A DNA stretch of 64,000 nt from Nocardia araoensis NBRC 100135 (GTDB lineage Bacteria > Actinomycetota > Actinomycetes > Mycobacteriales > Mycobacteriaceae): NCBI RefSeq assembly GCF_000308435.1, contig NZ_BAFR01000189.1, positions 62,001 to 126,000 of the forward strand, in the 5' to 3' direction. The notes below the pieces were generated by a model that worked only from the letters and a program-made list of their open reading frames with translations, had not been told where the DNA came from and searched no databases. The position numbers were made by a program, and so were the translations under genes. Every line of letters begins with the position of its first letter. The stretch's first letter is position 1. This document shows positions 8,419 to 16,246 of the stretch, piece by piece.

Positions 8419-9778
8419 GTTGCCCATCATGATCCGCCACATTCACCAGCGCCTCCCGTACAGCACGCAGTTGTATCGTTTCTCCCCATCTGGCGCCCGC
8501 CTCCTGCAAGAACTCCGCGCTCCGCCGCCGGACTCGCATCATCGCCTTGCCGGGGGACACATCGAGCGCATCGAGCATGATCGCGGCCGCTGCGTCCAAG
8601 TCGGCGTTTTCGGACAGAACATGCGAACGAGCCAGGTCGATCATCACCAGCGAACGACCCCACGGGGATTTCGCACCCGTCATCTCGGGCAACGCAAGCC
8701 GCACATACTGCTCGACCTTGTCCGGGATCGCCAAGGACAGGTACGACGTGGCCGCGTTCCCGGCAACCTGCGCCGCGTCATAGCTCTCGAGTGCGATGCT
8801 GGAAGGAACCGCCGCCGGGGCACAAGCGCGCGACAAGCGTTCATATGCCTCGTCAACCGCGTGATGCACCCCCTCGGCATCACCCATCTTCCCCATCGCT
8901 CGCGCGACGCCGTTGATCGCAAGCCGCACGCTTTGCGGTCCGGCACCGGCGAATCTCAGACCGTCCTGTGCGTAGCGCAGCGCTTTATCGTACTGCCCGG
9001 CATAGTATTCGCAGAAGCTTTGCATGCCGCGAGCCCATGCCACGAGGTTGTTGTTCTGCGCATAGTCGCCGAGGTGAAAAGATTCCAGGCAATAGGCACG
9101 TGCCAGTGGGAAATCTCCACACCCCACCGCTGTATAACCAAGCAATCCTGACGTTTCGCATGCGATCTCGAACAATTTCTCCCGCTGCCCCGGGTGACCA
9201 CACTCGTCGATGAGTTCAGCGAGCCGAACACGCTGCTTCCGGAGCGGCGGAACGAGCGCGAATGGATCGAGATTTTCGTACCGGGCAATGGTCTGAAGCG
9301 TGCAGTCTTGCAACTGCTGAAGAATTTCGGGATCGATCGACCGGTTCAGCTTGTGGACGCGAGCGAGCACACTGAGCAGCTCTTCACCGCCACCGCCACC
9401 GTGACCGGACAGCGGCAATCCGCGCACTGCACCGCACTCCCGGTGCGAAGTGCCGGTCGCTTCGTCGTCTCCCGGCGCAGCAGTCACACGCGTCGAGCGG
9501 CAGGTCGGCGCCTGGTGCCTCTTCCGCCACGCAGCCTCGCCTTCGGCCACGATCTGCTCGAATCGTGCCCGGTCCTCGGGAGTGGCTTTGAGGTCGAGGG
9601 TCGTGTCCAGGATCGCTTGTGTGCCCGACCGCGGCCTGACGGAACTCAGGCCGGTGCGCCAGTTGTTGACGGTTGTCGTCTCCAGTCCCAGTAAGGCGGC
9701 GAAGTCCCGGACCGATCGCCGCATCGCTTCTTGCAGCGCCACCGCTTCGAAGCCGGTCCATGCCCGTCCTCTGACCAT
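8411..9778 (-). CDS. HTH (XRE/Cro-type) regulator with TPR-like sensor domain
   Basis: A 455-residue protein. Residues about 15-50 form a helix-turn-helix with the recognition segment LGLETTTVNNWRTG. A low-complexity linker (GHGGGGGEE) follows, then about 300 residues of helical TPR-like repeats (for example YDKALRYAQDGLRFAGAG and VEQYVRLALPEM). This architecture is common in Streptomyces and Nocardia regulators that respond to peptides or small molecules. The ATG is preceded by AAGGTGGGG. It is the first gene of a three-gene overlapping operon with the 2H phosphoesterase and RyR-like protein, so it may control that operon. Confidence 0.8.
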   Translation of the reverse strand: MVRGRAWTGFEAVALQEAMRRSVRDFAALLGLETTTVNNWRTGLSSVRPRSGTQAILDTTLDLKATPEDRARFEQIVAEGEAAWRKRHQAPTCRSTRVTAAPGDDEATGTSHRECGAVRGLPLSGHGGGGGEELLSVLARVHKLNRSIDPEILQQLQDCTLQTIARYENLDPFALVPPLRKQRVRLAELIDECGHPGQREKLFEIACETSGLLGYTAVGCGDFPLARAYCLESFHLGDYAQNNNLVAWARGMQSFCEYYAGQYDKALRYAQDGLRFAGAGPQSVRLAINGVARAMGKMGDAEGVHHAVDEAYERLSRACAPAAVPSSIALESYDAAQVAGNAATSYLSLAIPDKVEQYVRLALPEMTGAKSPWGRSLVMIDLARSHVLSENADLDAAAAIMLDALDVSPGKAMMRVRRRSAEFLQEAGARWGETIQLRAVREALVNVADHDGQHG

Positions 9779-9787
9779 TCCCCCACC

Positions 9788-10087
9788 TTACGATTTGCCA
9801 TCTGAACTGGGAAAACGCGCACGTGAGACGAACACTACCCGACCATTACACGATCGCGCGCACCAATGGCAGACAGGCACTGTTGTTTCCGGTGCCCGAC
9901 ACCAAGCTGACGCCGTACTCCCTAGGACGGCGCACCCGCCCCGGAGAGCCGGGGTAGGTGGCGAGAGCCCTTGGTGGCGGGCGCCTTCGACCGATCCATA
10001 CTGTTTCGCAGAGAAGGTGTTCACTCGATGCCATACGCGGCGCTCGCCATCCACCAACTCGCCACCATGACTCCGCTTGGCGTTCAT
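9788..10087 (-). CDS. Small hypothetical protein, possibly zinc-ribbon-like (uncertain)
   Basis: A candidate 99-residue protein upstream of and codirectional with the HTH-TPR regulator. It contains VWHRVNTFSAKQYGSVEG and a C-terminal VPVCHWCARSC with a CxxC pair, plus another Cys in GGCAVLG. This looks more protein-like than the opposite frames, but its codon use is weaker than that of its neighbours. The start is a guess. It overlaps the candidate at 10028 on the other strand, and at most one is likely real in the overlap. Confidence 0.3.
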   Translation of the reverse strand: MNAKRSHGGELVDGERRVWHRVNTFSAKQYGSVEGARHQGLSPPTPALRGGCAVLGSTASAWCRAPETTVPVCHWCARSCNGRVVFVSRARFPSSDGKS

Positions 10088-10243
10088 CCACCACCCGAGC
10101 AGCGCCTCACGGTCGGCCGGTCGCACACGGTCGTGCATTTCCGCAGAGCTTGTCGAGGCGCGGAATATCCCCGCAGAGCAACCGCATTAGAGGCGCTGAC
10201 CGCAGCCGGGCGCGTTGCCCCGTCCGCCGACGAACCACAGTGA
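10028..10243 (+). CDS. Small hypothetical ORF (uncertain)
   Basis: A candidate 71-residue protein. An AAGG sequence lies about 10 nt before the ATG. The C-terminal half (VVHFRRACRGAEYPRRATAL then EALTAAGRVAPSADEPQ) resembles small actinobacterial proteins that accompany HTH regulators. It could be the first of a run of three small rightward ORFs. It conflicts with the minus-strand candidate that ends at 9788. Confidence 0.28.
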   Translation: MPYAALAIHQLATMTPLGVHPPPEQRLTVGRSHTVVHFRRACRGAEYPRRATALEALTAAGRVAPSADEPQ

Positions 10244-10249
10244 TCCGCA

Positions 10250-10453
10250 ATGCCACCCGCTCTCCCGTCGCGGCATATCCGCCGTATCCACATCGAGATC
10301 GGCTCGCTGGCTATGGATTACCAAGCCCGCGCCGACCAAGCGCAGAGCGTCGCAGAGCAACTGGCACATGGATTCACCGCGCTGATTGTCACGGTCGATG
10401 ACGACGTGCGTGCCGACCTACCGCCGCTCCCATGCGCCGGATTATGGGATTGA
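10250..10453 (+). CDS. Small hypothetical protein
   Basis: A candidate 67-residue acidic protein with a clear amphipathic helix (MDYQARADQAQSVAEQLAHG) followed by a strand-like FTALIVTVDDDV. It starts 6 bp after the preceding candidate ORF. G/C use at third codon positions is moderate, below that of core genes nearby, which fits an accessory region. No family is recognised. An internal ATG at the MDYQ position would give a 46-residue product. Confidence 0.42.
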   Translation: MPPALPSRHIRRIHIEIGSLAMDYQARADQAQSVAEQLAHGFTALIVTVDDDVRADLPPLPCAGLWD

Positions 10454-10553
10454 CCTCTCGGCGCGCACTCGTGGGGCCTCGCCAGGTGCCTGAATGCCGA
10501 GGGGAGCACATTCCGGTGTCCTCCGGAGCGGCGGCACCGGCAGGGAGGCCGTG

Positions 10554-10757
10554 GTGACTTTCTCAGATCCGTCACAGCACAGGACGTTTGTCCAAGCAGA
10601 CGGCATGCTTGCCGAGTTCATGTGTCAGGTGCGCCTACTGGAGTTGACCCGCGAACGCGCCCGTGAGCTGCGGTACATCCACCGCCTGCATCGCCCGGAT
10701 GAGTGCATCGTGCACCTGGAGGCAAGTTGTCTGTTGCTGATCGAGGACGACGACTGA
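10554..10757 (+). CDS. Small hypothetical protein
   Basis: A 67-residue protein beginning VTFSDPSQHRTFVQADGM. The GTG start is supported by GGGAGG 6 nt upstream; an adjacent in-frame GTG lies one codon earlier. It is helical, with ELTRERARELRYIHRL, and has an acidic end (LLLIEDDD). A convergent terminator follows immediately. No family is recognised. Confidence 0.55.
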   Translation: MTFSDPSQHRTFVQADGMLAEFMCQVRLLELTRERARELRYIHRLHRPDECIVHLEASCLLLIEDDD

Positions 10758-10759
10758 GT

Positions 10760-10787
10760 GTCCGGCGGTGGTGGACCACCGCCGGAC
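10760..10787. terminator. Bidirectional hairpin terminator
   Basis: A perfect inverted repeat with arms GTCCGGCGGTGGT (10760-10772) and its complement (10775-10787). It sits between the stop codons of convergent genes ending at 10757 and 10794. Confidence 0.8.
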
Positions 10788-10793
10788 GTGCTG

Positions 10794-11612
10794 TCAGGCG
10801 ACCTCGTTCTTCATCTGGGCGGTGAGGATCTTCTGATACCCCGCCCCGAAAAGCCTCGGCAGCCAATCGATCACGTGGGCGTCCGCGCCGATCAGGATCT
10901 TCGCCTTGTTCTTGCGGATCCCGTTGACCATGACCCGCGCGGCGTGCTCCGGGGTGGTCTTGGCCAGGCGGTCGAAGTTGGCGGCCAGCGCGTCGCGATC
11001 ACGATCGCCGCCCGCCCGCGCCTTCCACGCGATCTCGGTCTTGATCATGCCCGGGTGCACGCTGCTGACGCCCACCGGGTGCCCGGCGATATTCATTTCC
11101 TGCCGCAGCGCGTCGGTGAAGGCGCGAATGGCGAATTTCGTCGCGCTGTAGGCGCCCTGGCTGGGGCAGGCGGCCAGGCCGAACATGCTCGACACGTTCG
11201 CGATGTGGCCGTCACCGGAGGCGACGACATGGGGCAGGAACGCCTTGGTGCCGTAGGCCACGCCCCAGAAGTTGATGCCGACGATCCATTCGAAGTCCGC
11301 CCAGCTGAGTTCTTCCACGTTCGCGGTCAGCGAGACTCCGGCGTTGTTGACCACCAGATTGATCCGGCCGAAGTCCTCGGCCACCTCGTCGGCGTGGCGG
11401 TACACCGCCTCCCGGTCGGTCACATCCAGCTTGTAGGCGCGGGCTTGCGCGCCTTCTCTGCCGCACAGTGCCGCGGTCTCGGCGACGTTCTCCACGTTGC
11501 GGCCCGACAGCGCCAGCCGGGCGCCGCGTCGGGCGAGCTCGATCGCCAACGCCCGGCCGATGCCCGCGCCCGCGCCGGTGATCACCGCGGTCCTGCCCTC
11601 GAAGTTCTTCAC
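10794..11612 (-). CDS. Short-chain dehydrogenase/reductase
   Basis: A 272-residue classical SDR. The cofactor-binding motif GAGAGIG follows the first strand (TAVITGAGAGIGRAL), NNAG is present, and the catalytic Ser and YSATK are in place. An arginine after the second strand (ALSGRN) suggests NADP(H) preference. The C-terminal extension with KILIGADAHVIDWLPRLFG matches acyl/steroid-type SDRs that lie near membranes. The GTG at 11612 is chosen because AAGGAAA precedes it and the fold starts there. It is the last gene of a four-gene leftward operon with two other SDRs and a KstD-like flavoprotein. The substrate is unknown. Confidence 0.85.
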   Translation of the reverse strand: MKNFEGRTAVITGAGAGIGRALAIELARRGARLALSGRNVENVAETAALCGREGAQARAYKLDVTDREAVYRHADEVAEDFGRINLVVNNAGVSLTANVEELSWADFEWIVGINFWGVAYGTKAFLPHVVASGDGHIANVSSMFGLAACPSQGAYSATKFAIRAFTDALRQEMNIAGHPVGVSSVHPGMIKTEIAWKARAGGDRDRDALAANFDRLAKTTPEHAARVMVNGIRKNKAKILIGADAHVIDWLPRLFGAGYQKILTAQMKNEVA

Positions 11613-11670
11613 GGTCGATTTCCTTGTCTCGCGCGGCGGTCGGTCCGCCGGTTTGCCCTGCCGGAGGTCT

Positions 11671-12402
11671 TCACAGGCACGTGTAGCCGCCGTCCGCCAC
11701 GAATTCCGAGCCGGTGCTGAAACTCGACTCATCGCTGATCAGGAACAGCACCAGGTTCGCCAGTTCCTCAGGACGGCCGGGCCTGCGGATCGGCTGGTTG
11801 CCCGACATGCCCTGCGAACGTGCGGAATCCGCGGTCATCTCGGTGACCACGACACCGGGGTGCACCGAGTTGACGCGGATGTCGTCGGCGGCGAACTCCT
11901 GCGCGGCGGTCTTGGTCATGCCGCGCACGGCCCATTTGGACGCGGTGTAACCGAGGATGTTGGAGAAGGCGATGATGCCGCCGATCGAGGAGATGTTGAC
12001 GATGGAGCCGCTTCCGGCCCGGCGCATCGACCCCAGCACCGCCTTCATGCCGAGGAAGACCCCGACCTGATTGACGTCGATCACCCTGCGGAAATCGGCT
12101 TCCGACAGCTTCTCGATCGGATCGACGTGGACGATCCCCGCGTTGTTGACCAGGCCGGAGACCGGCCCGAAGACCTTCTCGGCATAGGTGACCGCGTCGT
12201 TCCACGCCGATTCGTCGGTGACGTCGAGCGGGAGGAAGGTCGCCGCGTCGCCCAGCTCGGCGGCCAGCGCCACGCCATCGTCCACCAGGACGTCGCCGAT
12301 CACCACCCTGGCGCCCTCGGCGACCAGCCGCCGCGCGAAAGCCGCGCCCATTCCCCTGGCACCGCCGGTCACGATCACGTTCTTGCCGTCGACGCGTCCC
12401 AT
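11671..12402 (-). CDS. SDR family oxidoreductase (3-alpha/20-beta-hydroxysteroid dehydrogenase-like)
   Basis: A 243-residue classical SDR. It has TGGARGMG for nucleotide binding with Asp after strand two (VIGDVLVDDG), which favours NAD(H). It also has NNAG, NISS with catalytic Ser, YTASK, and the C-terminal DGGYT motif common to hydroxysteroid dehydrogenase-like members. The ATG has GGAAGGAGC upstream and overlaps the KstD-like stop by one base (TGATG), showing tight coupling. Together with the other SDRs and the flavoprotein it probably oxidises a hydroxyl on a polycyclic or alicyclic substrate. Confidence 0.87.
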   Translation of the reverse strand: MGRVDGKNVIVTGGARGMGAAFARRLVAEGARVVIGDVLVDDGVALAAELGDAATFLPLDVTDESAWNDAVTYAEKVFGPVSGLVNNAGIVHVDPIEKLSEADFRRVIDVNQVGVFLGMKAVLGSMRRAGSGSIVNISSIGGIIAFSNILGYTASKWAVRGMTKTAAQEFAADDIRVNSVHPGVVVTEMTADSARSQGMSGNQPIRRPGRPEELANLVLFLISDESSFSTGSEFVADGGYTCL

Positions 12403-14111
12403 CAACGCGCTCCTTCCGATGTCTGTGCCCGCTGTGCGGTCGATCCCGTCCGCTCGCCTGCGATGTGGCCGGCCGCGATGTAGCCGAACACCATGGCGGG
12501 CCCGATGGTCGCACCCGCGCCCGCGTAGTCGTTGCCCATCACCGAGGCCGAGTTGTTCCCCGCCGCGTACAGGCCGGGTATGGGCCGGTCGTCGCTGTCG
12601 AGGACGCGCGCGTGCTCGTCGGTGACCAGACCGCCCTTGGTGCCCAGATCGCCAGGCACCATCTCGACGGCGTAGAAGGGGCCCTGCTCGATCGGCGCCA
12701 GGCACGGATTCGGCCGCACCGTCGGATCGCCGTAGTAGCGGTCGTACGCGGAATCGCCCCGGCGGAAGTCCTCGTCGCGACCGGCACGGGCGAAGCCGTT
12801 GAACCGCTCCACCGTCGCGGCGAGCGCCGCGGCCGGCACGCCGATCTTCGCCGCGAGTTCGGCCAAGGTGTCGGCCTGCCGGATGATCCCGGCATCCAGA
12901 TACTTCTGCGGGAGGGGACGTTTCGGGAAGTTGCCAAGGAACAGGTACCGGTCCCGGAACCGCTGGTCCATGATGAAGTACGCCGGAATGTGCCCCACAC
13001 CCGCCGCTTCCTGCTCGTACATCTTGTGCACCACGTTCACGTACGGCGCCGATTCGTTGACGAACCGCTCGCCCGCGTGGTTCACCATGATGCCGCCGGG
13101 CTGAGAGCGTTCGGCCAGACAGAAGAACGGCGGCCCGTCGGGATTGCGCACGGACGGGCCCCACCAGGCGTCGTCCATGAGATCGACGGCGCCACCGGCC
13201 TTCTGGCCCGCGACGATGCCCTCACCGACATTCTCGGTCGCGCCCACTGTCCAGTCGGTGGACTGGGGGCCGCTCATATACTGTTGACGCATCTGCAGGT
13301 TGTGCTCGAAACCGCCCGCCGCCAGCACCACGCCGCGGCGCGCCTTGATCACCACCGGCGTCCCGTCGCGCTCGGCGCGTACGCCGACCACCGCGTCGCC
13401 CTCCGTGATCAGTTCGGTCAGCGGCGTGTTCAGCCACACCGGCACCCCCGCGTCGCGCAGCGACAACCACAGCCGGGCCGCGAGCGCCTTGCCAAGACTC
13501 AGCGGCAGCCGCCCGCGCAGCTTGTTCCCCACTGCCTGGATGCCGACCTTGATCGCGGTGCGCTTCCCGGCCCAGGTGCGGGCGATCATGTTCAGATCGT
13601 GGAAGTCGCTGACGGTGAAGGCGATGCCTTTGGGACCGGACATGGTCGGCTGGTTGATCTTGTGCAGGTCGCCGCCGAGCAGCCGTCCGTCCAGCGGGGC
13701 CGGCTCGATGCTGCGTCCCTGGGCCAGACCACCGGGGAATTCCGGATGGTAGTCGGAATAGCCGCGGTCGTAGACGAATTCCCAATATCTGCTGCGAGCG
13801 CCGAGATAGCGCATCATCTCCGGTCCGCGCTCGAGGAAGGCCCGCTGTCTGGCCTCCGGAACCCGATCGCCCACCACCGCGGCGAGATAGGTGCGGGCCA
13901 GTTCCGGGCTGTCGGGCACGCCTTCGCTTTGCAGCACTGGGTTGTTGGGGATCCAGATGCCGCCGCCGGACCGTGCGGTGGAGCCGCCGAACGCGCGGCT
14001 CTTCTCGATCAGCGTCACCGACAGTCCACGGTAGGCGGCCGTCAAGGCGGCGGTCATGCCAGCGGCGCCGGAACCGACGACCACCACGTCGAATTCGAAT
14101 TCCTGAGTCAT
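12402..14111 (-). CDS. FAD-dependent 3-ketosteroid delta-1-dehydrogenase-like protein
   Basis: A 569-residue flavoprotein of the KstD/fumarate-reductase family. The FAD-binding VVVGSGAAGMTAAL is at the N-terminus, with GGSTARSGGGIWIPNN after it. The C-terminal motif GLYAAGNNSASVMGNDYAG, continuing AGATIGPAMVFGY, is that of KstD enzymes, with the Tyr (NDYAG) that protonates the C3 oxygen in characterised KstDs. KstD enzymes remove hydrogens from C1-C2 of 3-ketosteroids. Several paralogues of this family act on other ketones, so the substrate is inferred. The ATG is supported by AGGAAG 7 nt upstream. It is flanked in the operon by SDRs. Confidence 0.85.
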   Translation of the reverse strand: MTQEFEFDVVVVGSGAAGMTAALTAAYRGLSVTLIEKSRAFGGSTARSGGGIWIPNNPVLQSEGVPDSPELARTYLAAVVGDRVPEARQRAFLERGPEMMRYLGARSRYWEFVYDRGYSDYHPEFPGGLAQGRSIEPAPLDGRLLGGDLHKINQPTMSGPKGIAFTVSDFHDLNMIARTWAGKRTAIKVGIQAVGNKLRGRLPLSLGKALAARLWLSLRDAGVPVWLNTPLTELITEGDAVVGVRAERDGTPVVIKARRGVVLAAGGFEHNLQMRQQYMSGPQSTDWTVGATENVGEGIVAGQKAGGAVDLMDDAWWGPSVRNPDGPPFFCLAERSQPGGIMVNHAGERFVNESAPYVNVVHKMYEQEAAGVGHIPAYFIMDQRFRDRYLFLGNFPKRPLPQKYLDAGIIRQADTLAELAAKIGVPAAALAATVERFNGFARAGRDEDFRRGDSAYDRYYGDPTVRPNPCLAPIEQGPFYAVEMVPGDLGTKGGLVTDEHARVLDSDDRPIPGLYAAGNNSASVMGNDYAGAGATIGPAMVFGYIAAGHIAGERTGSTAQRAQTSEGAR

Positions 14112-14125
14112 CACATCGCTTCCTG

Positions 14126-14881
14126 TCAGTAGCCGCAGCCGGTGAGCATGCCGCCGTCGACCACGAATTCGCCTCCGGTGCAGTAACTGGCCGCATCCGA
14201 GGCCAGGAACACCGCCACGTGGGAGACCTCGACGGGCTGCCCCCAGCGCGGGATCGGCAGGCTCGCGAAGAACCCGTCGCCGTCGACGCCGGAAGCGCCG
14301 GACACCGCCGCGGTCATGGGCGTGGCGATGCCGCCAGGGTGCAGCGAGTTGACCCGGATGCCCAGGTGCCCCAGCTCACGGGCGGCCGACTTGGTGAGGC
14401 CGCGGATCGCGAACTTGCTCGCGCTGTAGGCGGAAAGCCCGGCGGCGCCGACGAACCCCTCCACCGAGGAGACGTTCACCACCGAGCCGCCTCCGGTCTC
14501 GGCGAGCGCGGGCGCGGCGGTCTTGATGCCGAGCCAGGTGCCGGTCACGTTGACCGACATGATGGCGCTGAAGTCCGCCAGCGCCATTTCGGCGATCGGC
14601 ACGAACCGCAGGATGCCCGCGTTGTTCACCACCGCGTCCAGCCGCCCGTAGTGCTCGACAGCCTCCGACACCGCGGCGGACCAATCGGCTTCACTGGTCA
14701 CATCGTGGTGCACGTATCGCGCGGCCTCGCCCAGTTCCGCGGCCAGCGCCGTTCCCTCGTGATCGAGCACGTCGCCGAACACCACCCGCGCGCCCTCGGC
14801 CACGAACTGCCGCACATGCTCGGCGCCCATCCCCCGTGCCCCGCCGGTGACCAGCGCCACCTTGCCGTCGAGTTGTCCCAC
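14126..14881 (-). CDS. SDR family oxidoreductase (hydroxysteroid dehydrogenase-like)
   Basis: A 251-residue classical SDR with TGGARGMGAEHV, Asp after strand two (VVFGDVLD, NAD preference), NNAG, and YSASK with the preceding catalytic Ser (NVSS). It is close in sequence to the SDRs at 11671 and 16247, so the three look like paralogues from local duplication. The GTG at 14881 is chosen as the fold start, with GAGAGGA upstream; a longer frame exists but adds non-homologous sequence. It is the promoter-proximal gene of the leftward four-gene operon. Confidence 0.86.
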   Translation of the reverse strand: MGQLDGKVALVTGGARGMGAEHVRQFVAEGARVVFGDVLDHEGTALAAELGEAARYVHHDVTSEADWSAAVSEAVEHYGRLDAVVNNAGILRFVPIAEMALADFSAIMSVNVTGTWLGIKTAAPALAETGGGSVVNVSSVEGFVGAAGLSAYSASKFAIRGLTKSAARELGHLGIRVNSLHPGGIATPMTAAVSGASGVDGDGFFASLPIPRWGQPVEVSHVAVFLASDAASYCTGGEFVVDGGMLTGCGY

Positions 14882-14951
14882 CGATTTCCGTCCTCTCTGA
14901 CCGTCGCTCGAGACCGACGCTAGGACGCCCACCGGGGCACGGCACCGGACG

Positions 14952-15043
14952 GTCCCGGCCAGCGGGACTGGCTCCTGACCTGAGAAGTTCCGGCGGTCAT
15001 ATTTCGATTAGGCATACAGCTCCCGACCGTCCCGCAGCGGGAC
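14952..15043. promoter_or_regulatory. Two GTCCCG-type dyads in the divergent promoter region
   Basis: The 210-bp spacer between divergent operons contains two similar inverted repeats: GTCCCGGCCAGCGGGAC at 14952-14968 and GTCCCGCAGCGGGAC at 15029-15043. The second is a perfect 7-1-7 palindrome. They share the right half AGCGGGAC and are 77 bp apart (start to start). This is the pattern expected of a regulator controlling both operons. No regulator gene adjoins them, and I do not recognise the motif; it is not the KstR or KstR2 consensus. Confidence 0.55.
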
Positions 15044-15091
15044 CAATCACCCCGACGAAACGCCCGATCGGGCGATCGACAAGGAGACCGG

Positions 15092-16219
15092 ATGAAGTTC
15101 TCGATGATCTTCGAGGCCCAGATGGCCAACCCCTCGCGCGAGCACGAGCACCAGGTGCTGCGCGACTGCGTCGAGCAGGCGGTGCTCGCCGATCAGATGG
15201 GATTCGACACCGTGTGGGCGGTCGAGCACCACGGCTTGAAGTGGTACGCCCACATGAGCGCCCCGGAGGTCTTCTTGACCTGGGTGGCCGCCAAGACCGA
15301 GCGGATCCGGATCGGGCACGGCGTGGTGTGCATGCCGTTCAACTTCAACCACCCGGTGCGGGCGGCCGAGCGCGCCGCGATGCTCGATGTGCTGTCCGGC
15401 GGCAGGCTCGACCTCGGCGCGGGCCGCGGCGCGACGCCGGTGGAGACCTCCATGTGCGGTGTCGACCCCGAGCGCACCTACCAGGAGGTCGAGGAGTCGC
15501 TGCGGATGATCGGCAAAGCGTGGCAGGACCCCGAGGGCGAATTCGAGTACAACGGCGAACTGTTGCAGGTCTCGCCGCATTCGCTGCTGCCGCGGCCGGA
15601 GCAGCTGCCGCATCCGCCGCTGTTCATGGCCTGCACCAAGAAGGACACGCTGAAGATGGCGGCCGACTACGGAATCGGCGCGCTGGTCCTGGGTTTCGCG
15701 GGTGTGGAGGAGATCGCGGAACTGCGGCGCACCTACGACGAGGCGATCGCCGCGCGCACCGGTGAGCGATTCGTGTCGACCGTCGTGAACGATCACTTCG
15801 CGGCGCTGTGCCCCACCATCGTCCTCGACGACCGGGAAAAGGCCCAGCAGATCGGCGCCCGCGGCCAGCGCTTCTTCGCGCAGTCCATCAAGCACTACTA
15901 CGGCGCGGGCCCGGCTCCGGACGAGGCGGTGGACCCGAACGCGGACGAAGTCGCCGCGATCAAGCAGGCGGCCGACGATCACGTGGCCTACCTGCACGAG
16001 GCCAAGATCCCCGTGAAGACCGGCGCGACCTCGGTGTTCAACGTCGAGCACGCCTACGGCAGCCCCGAGGACGCCATCGCCTACGTCGAGCGTCTGCAGG
16101 CCGCGGGCGCCGACGAGATCCTCTGCCTCATCCAGATGGGCACCGTGCCGCAAGAGGCCTGCCTGGAGACCATCCGGCACTGGGGCGAGAAGGTCATTCC
16201 CCACTTCCGTAACAGCTGA
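15092..16219 (+). CDS. LLM class flavin-dependent oxidoreductase
   Basis: A 375-residue luciferase-like monooxygenase fold protein. It starts MKFSMIFEAQMANPSREHEH and has the family GFDTVWAVEHHGL region and LDVLSGGRLDLGAGRG. Such enzymes use FMNH2 or F420 to oxidise or reduce organic substrates. It cannot be decided here which cofactor is used. AAGGAGA lies 7 nt before the ATG. It is the first gene of the rightward operon with an SDR, divergent from the KstD/SDR operon and sharing its promoter region. Confidence 0.87.
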   Translation: MKFSMIFEAQMANPSREHEHQVLRDCVEQAVLADQMGFDTVWAVEHHGLKWYAHMSAPEVFLTWVAAKTERIRIGHGVVCMPFNFNHPVRAAERAAMLDVLSGGRLDLGAGRGATPVETSMCGVDPERTYQEVEESLRMIGKAWQDPEGEFEYNGELLQVSPHSLLPRPEQLPHPPLFMACTKKDTLKMAADYGIGALVLGFAGVEEIAELRRTYDEAIAARTGERFVSTVVNDHFAALCPTIVLDDREKAQQIGARGQRFFAQSIKHYYGAGPAPDEAVDPNADEVAAIKQAADDHVAYLHEAKIPVKTGATSVFNVEHAYGSPEDAIAYVERLQAAGADEILCLIQMGTVPQEACLETIRHWGEKVIPHFRNS

Positions 16220-16246
16220 TCCCGGCAAGACATCGAGGAGTTCGAC

